Positions 1 through 8,889 of a DNA stretch of 43,389 nucleotides are shown piece after piece. Source of the stretch: Chitinophaga pinensis. Its GTDB lineage: Bacteria; Bacteroidota; Bacteroidia; UKL13-3. The stretch lies in the NCBI GenBank assembly GCA_945861965.1, contig CAMAWM010000017.1:1-43389 (forward strand), given 5' to 3'. The notes beneath the pieces were generated by a model that was given only the letters and a program-made list of their open reading frames with translations, was not told the DNA's origin and did not search any database. The position numbers and the translations under genes are program-made. The stretch's first letter is position 1; every line of letters begins with the position of its first letter.

Positions 1-3000
1 ATCCGAAACTATATAAATACTGACCTGTTACTGTGTTCTGTACTGAATCGCCTGATCCCGATGAAACGTTAGCCCAAGCACTGGTTGTTGGTGTTGCTTT
101 TTGCGCAACTGTTAAGTTACCATCTAAAGTTGAAGTTGGTAAATTAATCAATGTTCCTAACCAAGCTTTTTTGTAATACATTTTCATATCGTATCCAAAT
201 GTACCAGTATTGCTAGCTGATAAAGCATTGTAGAAATACATGTAATAAGGAGATGTTCCAATCAATGCTGGTTTCGCAGTGTATTGACGTACAAACAAAG
301 CAGTTGGTGGAGTTAATGAAGCATCCCAAGTAACGCGTGCAACTGTATCGCCACCAAAAGTAAAGGTTTGTGTATTTCCTGCTGAAGGCGCACCACTTGC
401 AACGGCTAATGGTGGTGTTGAGGTTGGAGTAAATTCAAATGCACCAATATCAGGAACTCCAGCATCTAATGTTGTAGGACGTGGGTTACCGTTGTAGTCG
501 GTTGACAAATTATTCGCCAAATGTTTTCCTCTTCCGTTCAATGACCATGAAGCGGTATCTGTAGCAAGAGGTGCAAGGTTAGCTAAACCAGTGAAACCGG
601 GGCGGTAAGAAACTGAATTCATATCGCAGTTACAGGCCGTTTTCCAGGCTGAAATATTAGCAGCTGCAGGAGTACCAGCCATTAAAGCTGCTCCGGTAGT
701 GTAATAGTTATTGTAATCCATTACCATACTGGTAGAACTTGGAGCTGCTGCAAAGTATGCTGCATTACCTCCACCTGTATTGGCAAACACATTGTTTTTG
801 AAATGGCAGTTTAAACTACCCGAATTGTAAACATAAACTGCGTAACTGGTCGAAGCAGGAAGGCTTATTGAATTATTGTAATAAGCCATATTGCTCGACT
901 GGTATCCCCAATATAAAGTTGGTGAGGTAACCGCAGGGTCTCCAATCACAACATTGTTTGCTACCAAGCCCATCGTAGGTGTACCAATAGCTCCGTTGCG
1001 TGCATAATATCCCATATACCAGTAAGTATATTGATTTTGCATATTGAAATAGTTGCCCGTTACTGTTACCGTATCAGTGTACATAAAATATATGTACTGG
1101 TATGTGTTAACTGAGTTTGGAATAGGAATAATGGTATTATTTGTATATCTTAATTTATTGCTGTAATAAGTATACATGGCATAGTAGTAAGTATTGGTAA
1201 TGGTATTACCATCAAATACATAGTTAAAGAATTGTGCTGTTTGGCTTCCACCCTGTAAGTACGTTCCATAATAACCTCCATTCATCAGGTTACCTTTAAA
1301 CACCATACCTGTGCTACCTGCAATACCATTTCCATTTACCAAATAATTGGTTTGGGTACTGGCTGGGTAAACAGGTATCAAAATTTTACAGTTAACAACC
1401 GAGTCGTAAGAACTGCTTGCCATAATCTGAACTCCATTAACCGAACCTCCGGTATAAGTATTTTGGATGGTCATGTTTTTGAAGTTAACATACCAGCCTC
1501 CTGCAAAAGCCAAACCGGTTGTAGCAGTTGTAGGTGCATTTACTATTACCGAATCTCTGTGATTTGCCATTGATTTAAAGGTAACTGTATTGGTAGCTGA
1601 TGAGCCTGTTAATGAAGGAACTGTAACCGATTCGTTATAGGTACCGGTTCTAACATTAAAGGTTATAGGGCCACCCACTCCACGTAATTGCACCGCAGCA
1701 ATTGCAGCGGTAAAGGTTGTAAAGTCAGAAGGTGCTGCACCAATAATATAGGTACCACTCATTGGAGTTGATAACTGCGTATTGATTGTATCGTTCATTG
1801 GCACTAAATCAGCACTTGAATTTGGAAGTGAGGTATAAACTTTCAATGAGTTGAAACCATTCAAAATGGTTATTTGTTGACTACCAGTAAATATTACCGA
1901 AGTAGTATCGCATGAATTTAAACTACCAGTCCAATATTGAATGACTGGAGTTCCATTGTTCAACCTATATGCAATGTAGAAGCTTGTTACTGCTGTGGTT
2001 CCATTGTTTTGAACTCTCACTCTTAGATCTTGAGTTCCTGCTGAAACGGGGAATACTGGTTCCATTATAGCTGCAGGTGTAATATCAAGTGTTGATCCTG
2101 GATATTCGTAAGCTCCAATATTTGGAGTTGTAGAACGTGTATTGAATTCAATATCTGTTCCAACACCACAATCAAATGTGCTACGCAAACAACCGTTATT
2201 GATATGGAAATCACCAGTACTTAAGTTAACAAATGGTGGATTCGAATTGAAAGAAGAATCTCCGCCAGCTGTATTTGTTCTGTAGTTACTTGGGTTGAAA
2301 AAAGTACCTCTGTACAATAAGTTGGCAGATGTTCCTGTTGCATTGTAATACAAATTGTAATTAACAGTATTACCTGTTGGGCTTGTAGCTAAATAAACTG
2401 GAGTATACGCACCATTTATAACAGCAAAAATATTGTTTCTGATAAATGTATTTGCAGAACCAGTGTTGTAGAAACAAGTGTAAGTAGTTGAAGTAGCTGC
2501 AGAATTGTTCATCAACAGGGTGTTTTGATACACCTCGGTAATGGCTTGCACTCCTTGATACAAATAAATACCATAATATCCCGGATATGAAGAACCTGTA
2601 CCGCCTTTAACTATGTTGTTATAAATTTTTGTTGTTCCAGCACTTACAGATGAAACGGGATAGTATAAATAGATACCGTATCCACCAAAATTCAATACTT
2701 TGTTTCCAATAATTTGGTGCGAAGCCGTTGTGCTATTTTGGTTGTAGTAGTAATACAATCCATAATATCCGTAGTTGGTTCCAACCATGTTAAATGTATT
2801 GTAAGTTAATTCAATTGCATTGTAATTGTATGCAATATAACCACCCATGTAGTTTGTATTGTTTGTTACATTGTAACGAATTCTGAAACCTCTGTTAGCC
2901 GATGCATTGCTCGATCCGTATGCTACAATTGCATATCCACCACCGTTAACAATATTGCTATCAATAGTAAGTGAGTCAGAAGTCATTGCAGAAATTCCGT

Positions 3001-6000
3001 TTCCATTAACCGCACCCGTTGCATTGATACAATAGCCACTTGATGAGGTGGATGTTTGTATTGGTAAATTTACAATACAACGCTGAATTCCGCTACCTGT
3101 TGAGTTTCCAACCATTGCGTATCCGCATATTGCCGAGCTGTTGGTGATAGTCAGATTTCTAAAATGAATCCATCTTGCATTGTTTACAACAACTGTTGCA
3201 CCTGCTGTGGCATTAAAGGTAATTATTCTGGTTGTTGCATTTCCGTTTCCACCATCAAAATTAACAGTGTTGGTTGATGAAGTTCCGATAATGGGTCCGT
3301 TTATAACTGGATTCTCGTTATAGGTTCCTGCAGCTACAATAAATCTAACTGGACCAGTTACGCCACCTGTTGACAAGGCTGCAACTGCAGCAGTGAAAGT
3401 AGCAAAATCAGCACCTGTGCCGCCAATGGTATAGTTTCCGCTCATTGGTGCAAACAAAGAAGTAAAGATGGTATCGTTACTACGATTATCATCCGATGTA
3501 AAGTTTGGACTTGCTGTGTATACTTTTAAGTTGTTGATCGAAATCAAAGTAATTTGTTGCGATCCAGTAAAAATAATTGAAGTGGTATCGCAAGCCGCCA
3601 AACTACCAAACCAAGTTTGGGTTACAGGTGTTCCGTTATTCAATCTATACGAAACATCCAATGAGCTAATTGCGGTTGAACCTACATTCTTTACACGTAC
3701 AATTAAATCTTGTGCGCCTAAAGTGATTGGTGCAACGGGTGAAAGCAATACTTCTGCTTGTGCATCCAAAGTAAATCCTCCTGCTTCATCCGCACCAATT
3801 AATGGTGGATTTGAACGCGTATCAGCATCAATGTCTTTTGGAACTACTGCAGTCAAATCAACACCGCGAGCGCCACAAGCATCCATTAAGTGTAAATTTG
3901 TATTTGGATTTACAAACGATGGCATGTAGTTAAATGAACTATCGCCACCTGCCGAAGAACTTAACCAAGTTGTATTTAAACCTGTGTAAGTTGCTCCTCT
4001 ATAAAGCAAGTAACCGCTTGTTCCGCTTCTGTTGAAATATACATTGTAGTTAATTCGATTTCCAGTAGGGTTGGTATTGCAATACAAAGGATAAACAGCA
4101 GCAGTTGCCGCAACCAATAAATTGTTTTTAATATAGGTATTGTTTCCCCCCACAGTATTGTAATAATAAATTCCGTATCCTCCGGTTGAGTTGGTATTTA
4201 AATTAACTGTGTTGTGGTAAATCCAATACTCACCATTAAAACCTGTCGCATTGTAAATATACCATCCGTAATTTGTACCGGTACGCATATTATATACCAT
4301 GTTATTAGATATAATAGTTGGATTGTTTACACCACTGGTAGTATAATAAATGTAGTTGTAATACGCACCTTGCATGGTATTGTCTGATATGCGGTGCGAA
4401 ACTGTGCCAGTGTGATTGGCGCAATAATAAATATAGAATCCATAACTTGCTCCTGCTGGATTCATGTTTACTTTATTGCCTATAATATCTATTCCGTTTT
4501 GAACGTAATAAACAGTAATTCCATATCCATAATTATTGTTTAATGTATTGTAACGAATTTTAAAATTACGGTTATATGGAGTTGGTGTTGTTTGTATAAC
4601 TGTAGTTCCACCATATATCCAAATTCCGTAATAAGTTAATCCATTAATTGAATTACTGTCTATAGTTAATGAATCTGCTGCGTTGGCTGCATACCCATAA
4701 GTTGTTCCAGTACTTGAAGTAATACCATACGATGTAGCTGATGCTGTAACAGCCGGCATGTTAATGATACAATTGCTTAATGTATTCGCTTTACAAGTTG
4801 GAACTGTAGTAGATGAATTAGTAAATATAACACCTTGCGAGTTTGCCGTTGTTGTAGCGATGGTTAAATTTCGTACCGTTACATAAGCGCAATTATTAAA
4901 TATTAATGCTGGAGCTGTATTGACTGATGAGCTAATAATACGAGTTGCAGCATTCCCATATCCACCATCAAACAAAACAGTATTGGTTGGACTTGTTCCA
5001 TTAATTGGTGGAATATTAACCTGTTCAGAATAAGTAGCGGCCAATACATTAAAAATTACAGGACCGCAAACACCTTTTGTGGCCAAGTCGGCAGTTGCTG
5101 TTGCAAAGCTTGTGTAGTTGTTTCCACCAGTTCCTAAAGGATTAATGGTGAAAACGCCACTCATTGATGGCCCTTTTGTTGCAAATGCAGTATCATTTGC
5201 GCGCACAGTATCTGTTACACTGTTTGGGCTCGATGTCCATACTTTTAATGCCACCGATGTTGATGGAAAACTATATGTTCCTAAAGTAACAGATGCGGTA
5301 TTGTTTGGTCCGCCAAATGTGTCTAATGTGCTTGTATATGTAAATGGAGTTTGAGTAGTTCCGGCAACTGACCAATTTACAGTTACAACCGAAATTTGGT
5401 TGGTACCATAATTTTGAATAGTTGCAGCTACAGTTTGAGTTCCTGGTCCACAAAACTGGCCTGGTGATGTTATTGCAGCAACACCTGCATCGTTTGGTGC
5501 CGAGCTTGATTCCCAAATTTCAATTTCTCTGAAATTCATATTTGACAATTGGCTTCCGCTTGCTAAAAATGCTGTGATACGAAATTTTAATGAGGTAACC
5601 GAGATTGGAAGATTCACTACATTGCTACAGTTTGTATTTGGCAAACCAGAAAAAGTGTGGAATGTTACCCATGCTGATGTAGATGCATCCCATTTCTGAC
5701 AAGTTCCACCAGCCAAAAATCGTGTTCCTGTTTGTGCGTGGTGAATAGTAAATTTGTTAAATGTTTTTGGCGAACTCCAAACGAAATCAATCCAATTAAC
5801 TCCAGGAGTTGTACTAGGCGGAGTGGTTGTTGTAATCCACATTTGTTGCGTTCCGCAAGTTCCAAAGTTCAGGTCGTTTAGTGTGCTACATGCACCCGTG
5901 TTACAGGTACTGGCACTTGCAGTTGCCGATGGTGCAATGTTGGTTTGCGCCATTGCAAAAACACTTGATAAAAGCACGATGCAAATTACTGCATGCACTT

Positions 6001-6031
6001 TAGTAATTAAGTTAGTAATTGTTTTTTTCAT
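1..6031 (-). CDS. Giant secreted modular beta-helix protein (3' end outside window)
   Basis: An open frame runs from an ATG at 6031 to the window edge without a stop, about 2010 codons. Residues 1-28 are a signal peptide ending in AMA before Gln. Residues about 29-170 resemble an F5/8 type C (discoidin) carbohydrate-binding domain, closing with FREIEIWE. After that come three tandem modules of roughly 560 residues, each a CARDB-like beta-sandwich followed by a right-handed beta-helix of the NosD/pectate-lyase type. The helices open with similar strings (MSGVFTINP, MSGNYTIGG, MSGTYIIGA at residues about 289, 862 and 1424) and close with a D-I-G-A-like motif. The rest is Asn, Thr, Ser and Tyr rich. 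It is probably an outer-surface protein exported by the type IX system, but the sorting tail would lie outside the window. Substrate and function are unknown. Family assignments come from motif reading. Confidence 0.85.
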   Translation of the reverse strand, partial: MKKTITNLITKVHAVICIVLLSSVFAMAQTNIAPSATASASTCNTGACSTLNDLNFGTCGTQQMWITTTTPPSTTPGVNWIDFVWSSPKTFNKFTIHHAQTGTRFLAGGTCQKWDASTSAWVTFHTFSGLPNTNCSNVVNLPISVTSLKFRITAFLASGSQLSNMNFREIEIWESSSAPNDAGVAAITSPGQFCGPGTQTVAATIQNYGTNQISVVTVNWSVAGTTQTPFTYTSTLDTFGGPNNTASVTLGTYSFPSTSVALKVWTSSPNSVTDTVRANDTAFATKGPSMSGVFTINPLGTGGNNYTSFATATADLATKGVCGPVIFNVLAATYSEQVNIPPINGTSPTNTVLFDGGYGNAATRIISSSVNTAPALIFNNCAYVTVRNLTIATTTANSQGVIFTNSSTTVPTCKANTLSNCIINMPAVTASATSYGITSSTGTTYGYAANAADSLTIDSNSINGLTYYGIWIYGGTTVIQTTPTPYNRNFKIRYNTLNNNYGYGITVYYVQNGIDIIGNKVNMNPAGASYGFYIYYCANHTGTVSHRISDNTMQGAYYNYIYYTTSGVNNPTIISNNMVYNMRTGTNYGWYIYNATGFNGEYWIYHNTVNLNTNSTGGYGIYYYNTVGGNNTYIKNNLLVAATAAVYPLYCNTNPTGNRINYNVYFNRSGTSGYLLYRGATYTGLNTTWLSSSAGGDSSFNYMPSFVNPNTNLHLMDACGARGVDLTAVVPKDIDADTRSNPPLIGADEAGGFTLDAQAEVLLSPVAPITLGAQDLIVRVKNVGSTAISSLDVSYRLNNGTPVTQTWFGSLAACDTTSIIFTGSQQITLISINNLKVYTASPNFTSDDNRSNDTIFTSLFAPMSGNYTIGGTGADFATFTAAVAALSTGGVTGPVRFIVAAGTYNENPVINGPIIGTSSTNTVNFDGGNGNATTRIITFNATAGATVVVNNARWIHFRNLTITNSSAICGYAMVGNSTGSGIQRCIVNLPIQTSTSSSGYCINATGAVNGNGISAMTSDSLTIDSNIVNGGGYAIVAYGSSNASANRGFRIRYNVTNNTNYMGGYIAYNYNAIELTYNTFNMVGTNYGYYGLYYYYNQNSTTASHQIIGNKVLNFGGYGIYLYYPVSSVSAGTTKIYNNIVKGGTGSSYPGYYGIYLYQGVQAITEVYQNTLLMNNSAATSTTYTCFYNTGSANTFIRNNIFAVINGAYTPVYLATSPTGNTVNYNLYYNATGTSANLLYRGTFFNPSNYRTNTAGGDSSFNSNPPFVNLSTGDFHINNGCLRSTFDCGVGTDIEFNTRSTTPNIGAYEYPGSTLDITPAAIMEPVFPVSAGTQDLRVRVQNNGTTAVTSFYIAYRLNNGTPVIQYWTGSLNSCDTTSVIFTGSQQITILNGFNSLKVYTSLPNSSADLVPMNDTINTQLSTPMSGTYIIGAAPSDFTTFTAAIAAVQLRGVGGPITFNVRTGTYNESVTVPSLTGSSATNTVTFKSMANHRDSVIVNAPTTATTGLAFAGGWYVNFKNMTIQNTYTGGSVNGVQIMASSSYDSVVNCKILIPVYPASTQTNYLVNGNGIAGSTGMVFKGNLMNGGYYGTYLQGGSQTAQFFNYVFDGNTITNTYYYAMYTYYSNKLRYTNNTIIPIPNSVNTYQYIYFMYTDTVTVTGNYFNMQNQYTYWYMGYYARNGAIGTPTMGLVANNVVIGDPAVTSPTLYWGYQSSNMAYYNNSISLPASTSYAVYVYNSGSLNCHFKNNVFANTGGGNAAYFAAAPSSTSMVMDYNNYYTTGAALMAGTPAAANISAWKTACNCDMNSVSYRPGFTGLANLAPLATDTASWSLNGRGKHLANNLSTDYNGNPRPTTLDAGVPDIGAFEFTPTSTPPLAVASGAPSAGNTQTFTFGGDTVARVTWDASLTPPTALFVRQYTAKPALIGTSPYYMYFYNALSASNTGTFGYDMKMYYKKAWLGTLINLPTSTLDGNLTVAQKATPTTSAWANVSSGSGDSVQNTVTGQYLYSFG

Positions 6032-6193
6032 AATGGTTATTTGATTGTTTTTTTTTTAGTTTTTCAAAAATCAATATTGGCAATTAATTATGGCAAAAGC
6101 AAGGTTTTTTTTAAAAAGTAAAAAATATGACAATTTGATTACACCAATTGGGTGATTTTACTAAGTTTTATGCGTTGTGCGTTTGAATGGCTA

Positions 6194-6313
6194 TTTGTCA
6201 TGCTGAACGATTGAAGCATCTTTCCTCCTTTGTCATGCTGAGCTTGTCGAAGCATCTGCATTTTATTAATCATTCGCCTAAAAGAAGATTCTTCGCTTTG
6301 CTCAGCATGACAA
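6194..6313. repeat. Dispersed-type repeat with inverted arms TTGTCATGCTGAGC
   Basis: A 14-bp arm TTGTCATGCTGAGC at 6230-6243 is matched by its exact reverse complement at 6300-6313. A diverged direct copy lies at about 6195-6208 (TTGTCATGCTGAAC). The arms continue imperfectly into GAAGCATCT / AGATTCTTC. Elements of this kind recur between genes in many Bacteroidota genomes. It could fold as an RNA hairpin about 84 nt long, but there is no T-tract after it, so I do not call a terminator. Confidence 0.7.
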
Positions 6314-6369
6314 GTGCAAAAAAAATCAACCGCACAAAGGGTTTACTAATTAATCTATTGTAAATATTT

Positions 6370-6399
6370 TTTGAACTGAAAATTATTCCGCTATATTTG
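6370..6399 (+). promoter_or_regulatory. Bacteroidota-type promoter of tRNA-Leu
   Basis: TTTG (6370-6373) and TATATTTG (6392-6399) are separated by 18 bp. This matches the TTTG / TAnnTTTG promoter read by the primary sigma factor in Bacteroidota, where the spacing is usually 19-21 bp. Transcription would begin a few bases before the tRNA 5' end at 6413. Confidence 0.7.
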
Positions 6400-6412
6400 C
6401 CGTCCCTTTTAC

Positions 6413-6497
6413 GCCCGGATGGCGGAATTGGTAGACGCGCTGGTCTCAAACACCAGTGCCCTTTAAAGGCGTGCCGGTTCGACCCCGGCTCCGGGTA
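6413..6497 (+). tRNA. tRNA-Leu (anticodon CAA)
   Basis: The acceptor arm GCCCGGA pairs with TCCGGGT (closing G-U), followed by discriminator A. The D-arm contains GGTAGACGC. The anticodon stem-loop CTGGT-CTCAAAC-ACCAG puts CAA at positions 34-36, which reads UUG. A long variable arm typical of class II leucine tRNA precedes the T-arm GCCGG-TTCGACC-CCGGC. CCA is not encoded. A promoter lies just upstream and a terminator directly downstream, so it is a single-gene transcription unit. Confidence 0.95.
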
Positions 6498-6500
6498 CAA

Positions 6501-6530
6501 ATCCTCAACTATTTAGTTGGGGATTTTTTT
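6501..6530 (+). terminator. Rho-independent terminator of tRNA-Leu
   Basis: ATCCTCAAC (6501-6509) pairs with GTTGGGGAT (6516-6524, one G-U pair) around the loop TATTTA. A run of seven T follows. Confidence 0.85.
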
Positions 6531-6555
6531 ATTTTTGAAGTAATAATCTTGTAAA

Positions 6556-7161
6556 TTATTCCAACTCGAAATGACCAATAATTTTATCTTCATTCGTATT
6601 AGTTTGTTTTACCAGTGAAAAATTATTGGCTATAAACGCAGCGTTAAAGTGCATGGTTTTTAACTCAGCCCAAGCTCGTTTCATGGCACTTTTGTTTCTG
6701 TCGTCAAGTCCCGTTTCAATGTATGGATTGTATTCGCTTGGTTCTTGTTCGTTGTATTTTAAACGCAAATACATATCTAAATGATTTCGAAGATTTATTT
6801 GTAATTTTTGGACTGAGTTTTTATCCAAAATCCTCAGTGCAATTTTGTTTCCTGAATTTTCGAAACCTGATAATTCTATTTCAACCGAAAAATTTTGTTG
6901 TGCAAATTTTTTCAAACAATCAATAATTAAGTATTCGTTTTTTTCGTCCCAATTAAATGGAAGCAACAGCGTTAATTCTGCAGAAGCAGATTGTGTTGTA
7001 CCATACTTATATTTTTCATACATCAAGGTTTTGAATTCAATAATTTTTGAAAAAACAGGTTCGGGCGGAACGATTACAATTTTATAATGAGTAGAATTGT
7101 TTGAAGATATGTCTGATGATTCGCTCAAGATTTTTTTTGGCAAATATGAAATAAAAAGCAA
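6556..7161 (-). CDS. 2'-5' RNA ligase-like (2H superfamily) protein, catalytic His lost
   Basis: The 201-residue protein follows the general plan of the LigT/YjcG-like 2H phosphoesterase fold. An opening strand YKIVIVPPEPV is followed by SAELTLLLPF where relatives have a PHITLL.PF motif. The second half has NPYIETGLDD where relatives have NPHITIA.RD, then a helix KRAWAELK and a closing strand IGHFEL. Both HxT catalytic motifs are altered (His to Glu in the first, HIT to YIE in the second), so phosphoesterase or ligase activity is doubtful. The ATG at 7161 adds about 25 residues before the first strand. It begins 37 bp after the porin stop and is probably the last gene of that cluster. The family call is from motif alignment by eye. 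Confidence 0.6.
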   Translation of the reverse strand: MLFISYLPKKILSESSDISSNNSTHYKIVIVPPEPVFSKIIEFKTLMYEKYKYGTTQSASAELTLLLPFNWDEKNEYLIIDCLKKFAQQNFSVEIELSGFENSGNKIALRILDKNSVQKLQINLRNHLDMYLRLKYNEQEPSEYNPYIETGLDDRNKSAMKRAWAELKTMHFNAAFIANNFSLVKQTNTNEDKIIGHFELE

Positions 7162-7198
7162 AGCATTGACTTTGTTTTTTTATTCAAACTGTTGACAT

Positions 7199-8431
7199 CT
7201 AAAAATAAGAGGACAGCCCAAATTGAAAACCACCCAAAAGTGATGGTGGATTTCCAAATAAATCTGTTTGCAAACTGCGTTTGAAATTCAAACGGAAAAC
7301 TGTTTGCAACGAAGTGCGAAAGCTAATTGCTGGTGAAATGGAAACAATATTTTCAGCAATATTTCCTCCGGTTTCATTAAAATTTCCGACATTCCAATCA
7401 ACGTATTCCAATCGGCAAGCAATATTTATGACTGCGTTATCAAAACCAAAAATTTTTCGTTTAATTATTGCTTGCACTATATCCAAAAATCCACCTTGCT
7501 GTTGCCTGCCGTATTGTTGAGTATAGGTTTTTGGTACATCAACAAAAACCCAAGCCCATTCGCCAACCAAATAGGTGTTTAGTTTTGGTAATGTTGAGTT
7601 AAAATCAATCGCAAAAACATGCACGCCTCTTTTTTTGTCAATTGCCAATCCATCTATTTCAAATTTGTTGTACACGCCACCCATGTATGAAAATCCCAAC
7701 TCGGCATATTTTTTATTTTTGATTGAAATTTTTCCTGTGTATAATGGTTCTCCGTTGCTGCTTTCTTCAAATCGAGCAGTGTTTTTTTTGCTTGCCGACA
7801 AATCGGTACGATTGCTTTCGTTCGAAATAATTTTATCGTCAAATCCATTGCTCAAATAAAGTTCGTATGAAAACGCCCATTTGCCCGAATATTTTTTTCC
7901 GTACAAACCAAAACCAGCATTGCTCCAAGTTGCAGGAAGCAATTGTGTGGCCGAAATTGGGCGATCAATAAATTCCCATTTTGGGCCATCGTGGTTTTGA
8001 TTGAAAGCCCCAATTGGATTTAAAATAATTCCTGCTCGAAGATTTAATAATGGATTGAATTCAACATCCAAAGCCGCAAACTCTAAACTTATTTCTTTGG
8101 TTCCGTCTTCGAATTCAAGTTCGCACAAAAATTTAATTCGATTGCGAATGCTTGATGCTACAAACAATGTAAGTCTTCGTGCCTGAAACTGCAATCCTTC
8201 TGTAATTCCATTGTTTGATATATGTTGAAAATTGGTTTCGAAATAACCACCAAGTGTAACAGGTGATTTACCAAAATTTAAAAATGGACGATTGTAAATA
8301 GCATCTACATTTAAATTCATTTTTGAAGAAGTATCAATCGGAATTTGTTTGAATAAACTGCTATCGTTTTGCGAAAAAGCGGAGGGAAATAAAAACAAAT
8401 TCGAAATGAGTATTAAATAGATATTTTTCAT
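7199..8431 (-). CDS. Outer-membrane porin (OprO/OprP-like beta-barrel)
   Basis: 410 residues: a signal peptide (cleavage near AFSQ, residue about 20) followed by alternating amphipathic strands and a C-terminal Phe (GLSSYF), as in outer-membrane barrels. GGYFETNFQHI, FQARRLTLFVASSIRNRIKFLCELEFED and LRAGIILNPIGAFN-like stretches resemble the phosphate-selective porin O/P group common in Bacteroidota. It starts 11 bp after the Rieske gene stop, so it is co-transcribed with the Rieske and di-heme genes. Its likely role is diffusion of a small solute across the outer membrane. In this context the solute could be a metal complex or an inorganic anion; the sequence does not say which. Confidence 0.75.
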   Translation of the reverse strand: MKNIYLILISNLFLFPSAFSQNDSSLFKQIPIDTSSKMNLNVDAIYNRPFLNFGKSPVTLGGYFETNFQHISNNGITEGLQFQARRLTLFVASSIRNRIKFLCELEFEDGTKEISLEFAALDVEFNPLLNLRAGIILNPIGAFNQNHDGPKWEFIDRPISATQLLPATWSNAGFGLYGKKYSGKWAFSYELYLSNGFDDKIISNESNRTDLSASKKNTARFEESSNGEPLYTGKISIKNKKYAELGFSYMGGVYNKFEIDGLAIDKKRGVHVFAIDFNSTLPKLNTYLVGEWAWVFVDVPKTYTQQYGRQQQGGFLDIVQAIIKRKIFGFDNAVINIACRLEYVDWNVGNFNETGGNIAENIVSISPAISFRTSLQTVFRLNFKRSLQTDLFGNPPSLLGGFQFGLSSYF

Positions 8432-8442
8432 TTTTGTTTTTA

Positions 8443-8886
8443 TTATACCAGATGAATAATTAAATTATTTTTTTCGACAGTGGTTTCAAAAGCCCTTAAA
8501 TTTTTATTGGCTGGTCCTGATAATGCAACTCCATTTTGATTAAATTCGGAACCGTGTGCAGGGCATTGCAAGGTATCGCCAAACACTTGCAGCTCTGCGC
8601 CCTGATGGCTGCATTGCATCCATAAAGCATTGAATTTATTTTCTGAAATTCGATAAATGCAAATTGGAAAATGTAGCGAATCGTGTTTTGCTAATATGTA
8701 TTTCCGCTCAACTTTTTTTCCGTCTTTTGACACATCATAAAATTCATCCAAGGCCACAAAAAGTTTTGTGCCTTCAATTTTTCCGTTTGCATAATGTGGC
8801 ATTTTGCACGAATTTAAAAGCGAACTTGCTGCTCCTATTCCAAGACAGAGCATACACGAATTTTTTATGAAATTTCTGCGTTTCAA
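8443..8886 (-). CDS. Rieske [2Fe-2S] lipoprotein, Tat-type signal
   Basis: The 147-residue protein begins MKRRNFIKN, a twin-arginine motif, and reaches a lipobox-like LNSC (Cys27). The Rieske cluster ligands are present in order: Cys92 and His94 (QCSHQGAE), then Cys108 and His111 (QCPAHGSEF). The spacing is that of the arsenite-oxidase-small-subunit or Rieske-ferredoxin type. A Tat signal fits export of a folded cluster protein. No quinol-oxidising cytochrome b is nearby, so it is not part of a visible bc complex. The gene begins 3 bp after the di-heme oxidoreductase stop and ends 11 bp before the porin. It is probably an electron-transfer partner of the di-heme protein; that pairing is an inference from gene order. 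Confidence 0.85.
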   Translation of the reverse strand: MKRRNFIKNSCMLCLGIGAASSLLNSCKMPHYANGKIEGTKLFVALDEFYDVSKDGKKVERKYILAKHDSLHFPICIYRISENKFNALWMQCSHQGAELQVFGDTLQCPAHGSEFNQNGVALSGPANKNLRAFETTVEKNNLIIHLV

Positions 8887-8889
8887 TGC

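Larger units (their letters stand above)
6032..6412. other. Gene-free stretch with repeat and tRNA promoter
   Basis: This 381-bp interval lies between the start of the giant surface-protein gene and the tRNA. It holds T- and A-rich leader DNA upstream of the giant gene, the TTGTCATGCTGAGC repeat element (6194-6313) and the tRNA promoter (6370-6399). I see no credible coding sequence in it; an open frame over 6270-6500 on the minus strand is the antisense of the tRNA. Confidence 0.75.

Noticed and set aside
3468..3929. Open frame of 153 codons on the plus strand
   Set aside because: It runs inside the giant minus-strand gene, whose frame is continuous with clear repeat modules; the plus-strand peptide has no recognisable features.
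6270..6500. Open frame of 76 codons on the minus strand
   Set aside because: It is antisense to the tRNA-Leu gene and its terminator, and the peptide is a typical tRNA-translation artefact.
8443..8886. Subunit of a cytochrome bc complex
   Set aside because: No cytochrome b or c1 gene is nearby and the protein is a short lipoprotein rather than a membrane-anchored QcrA.
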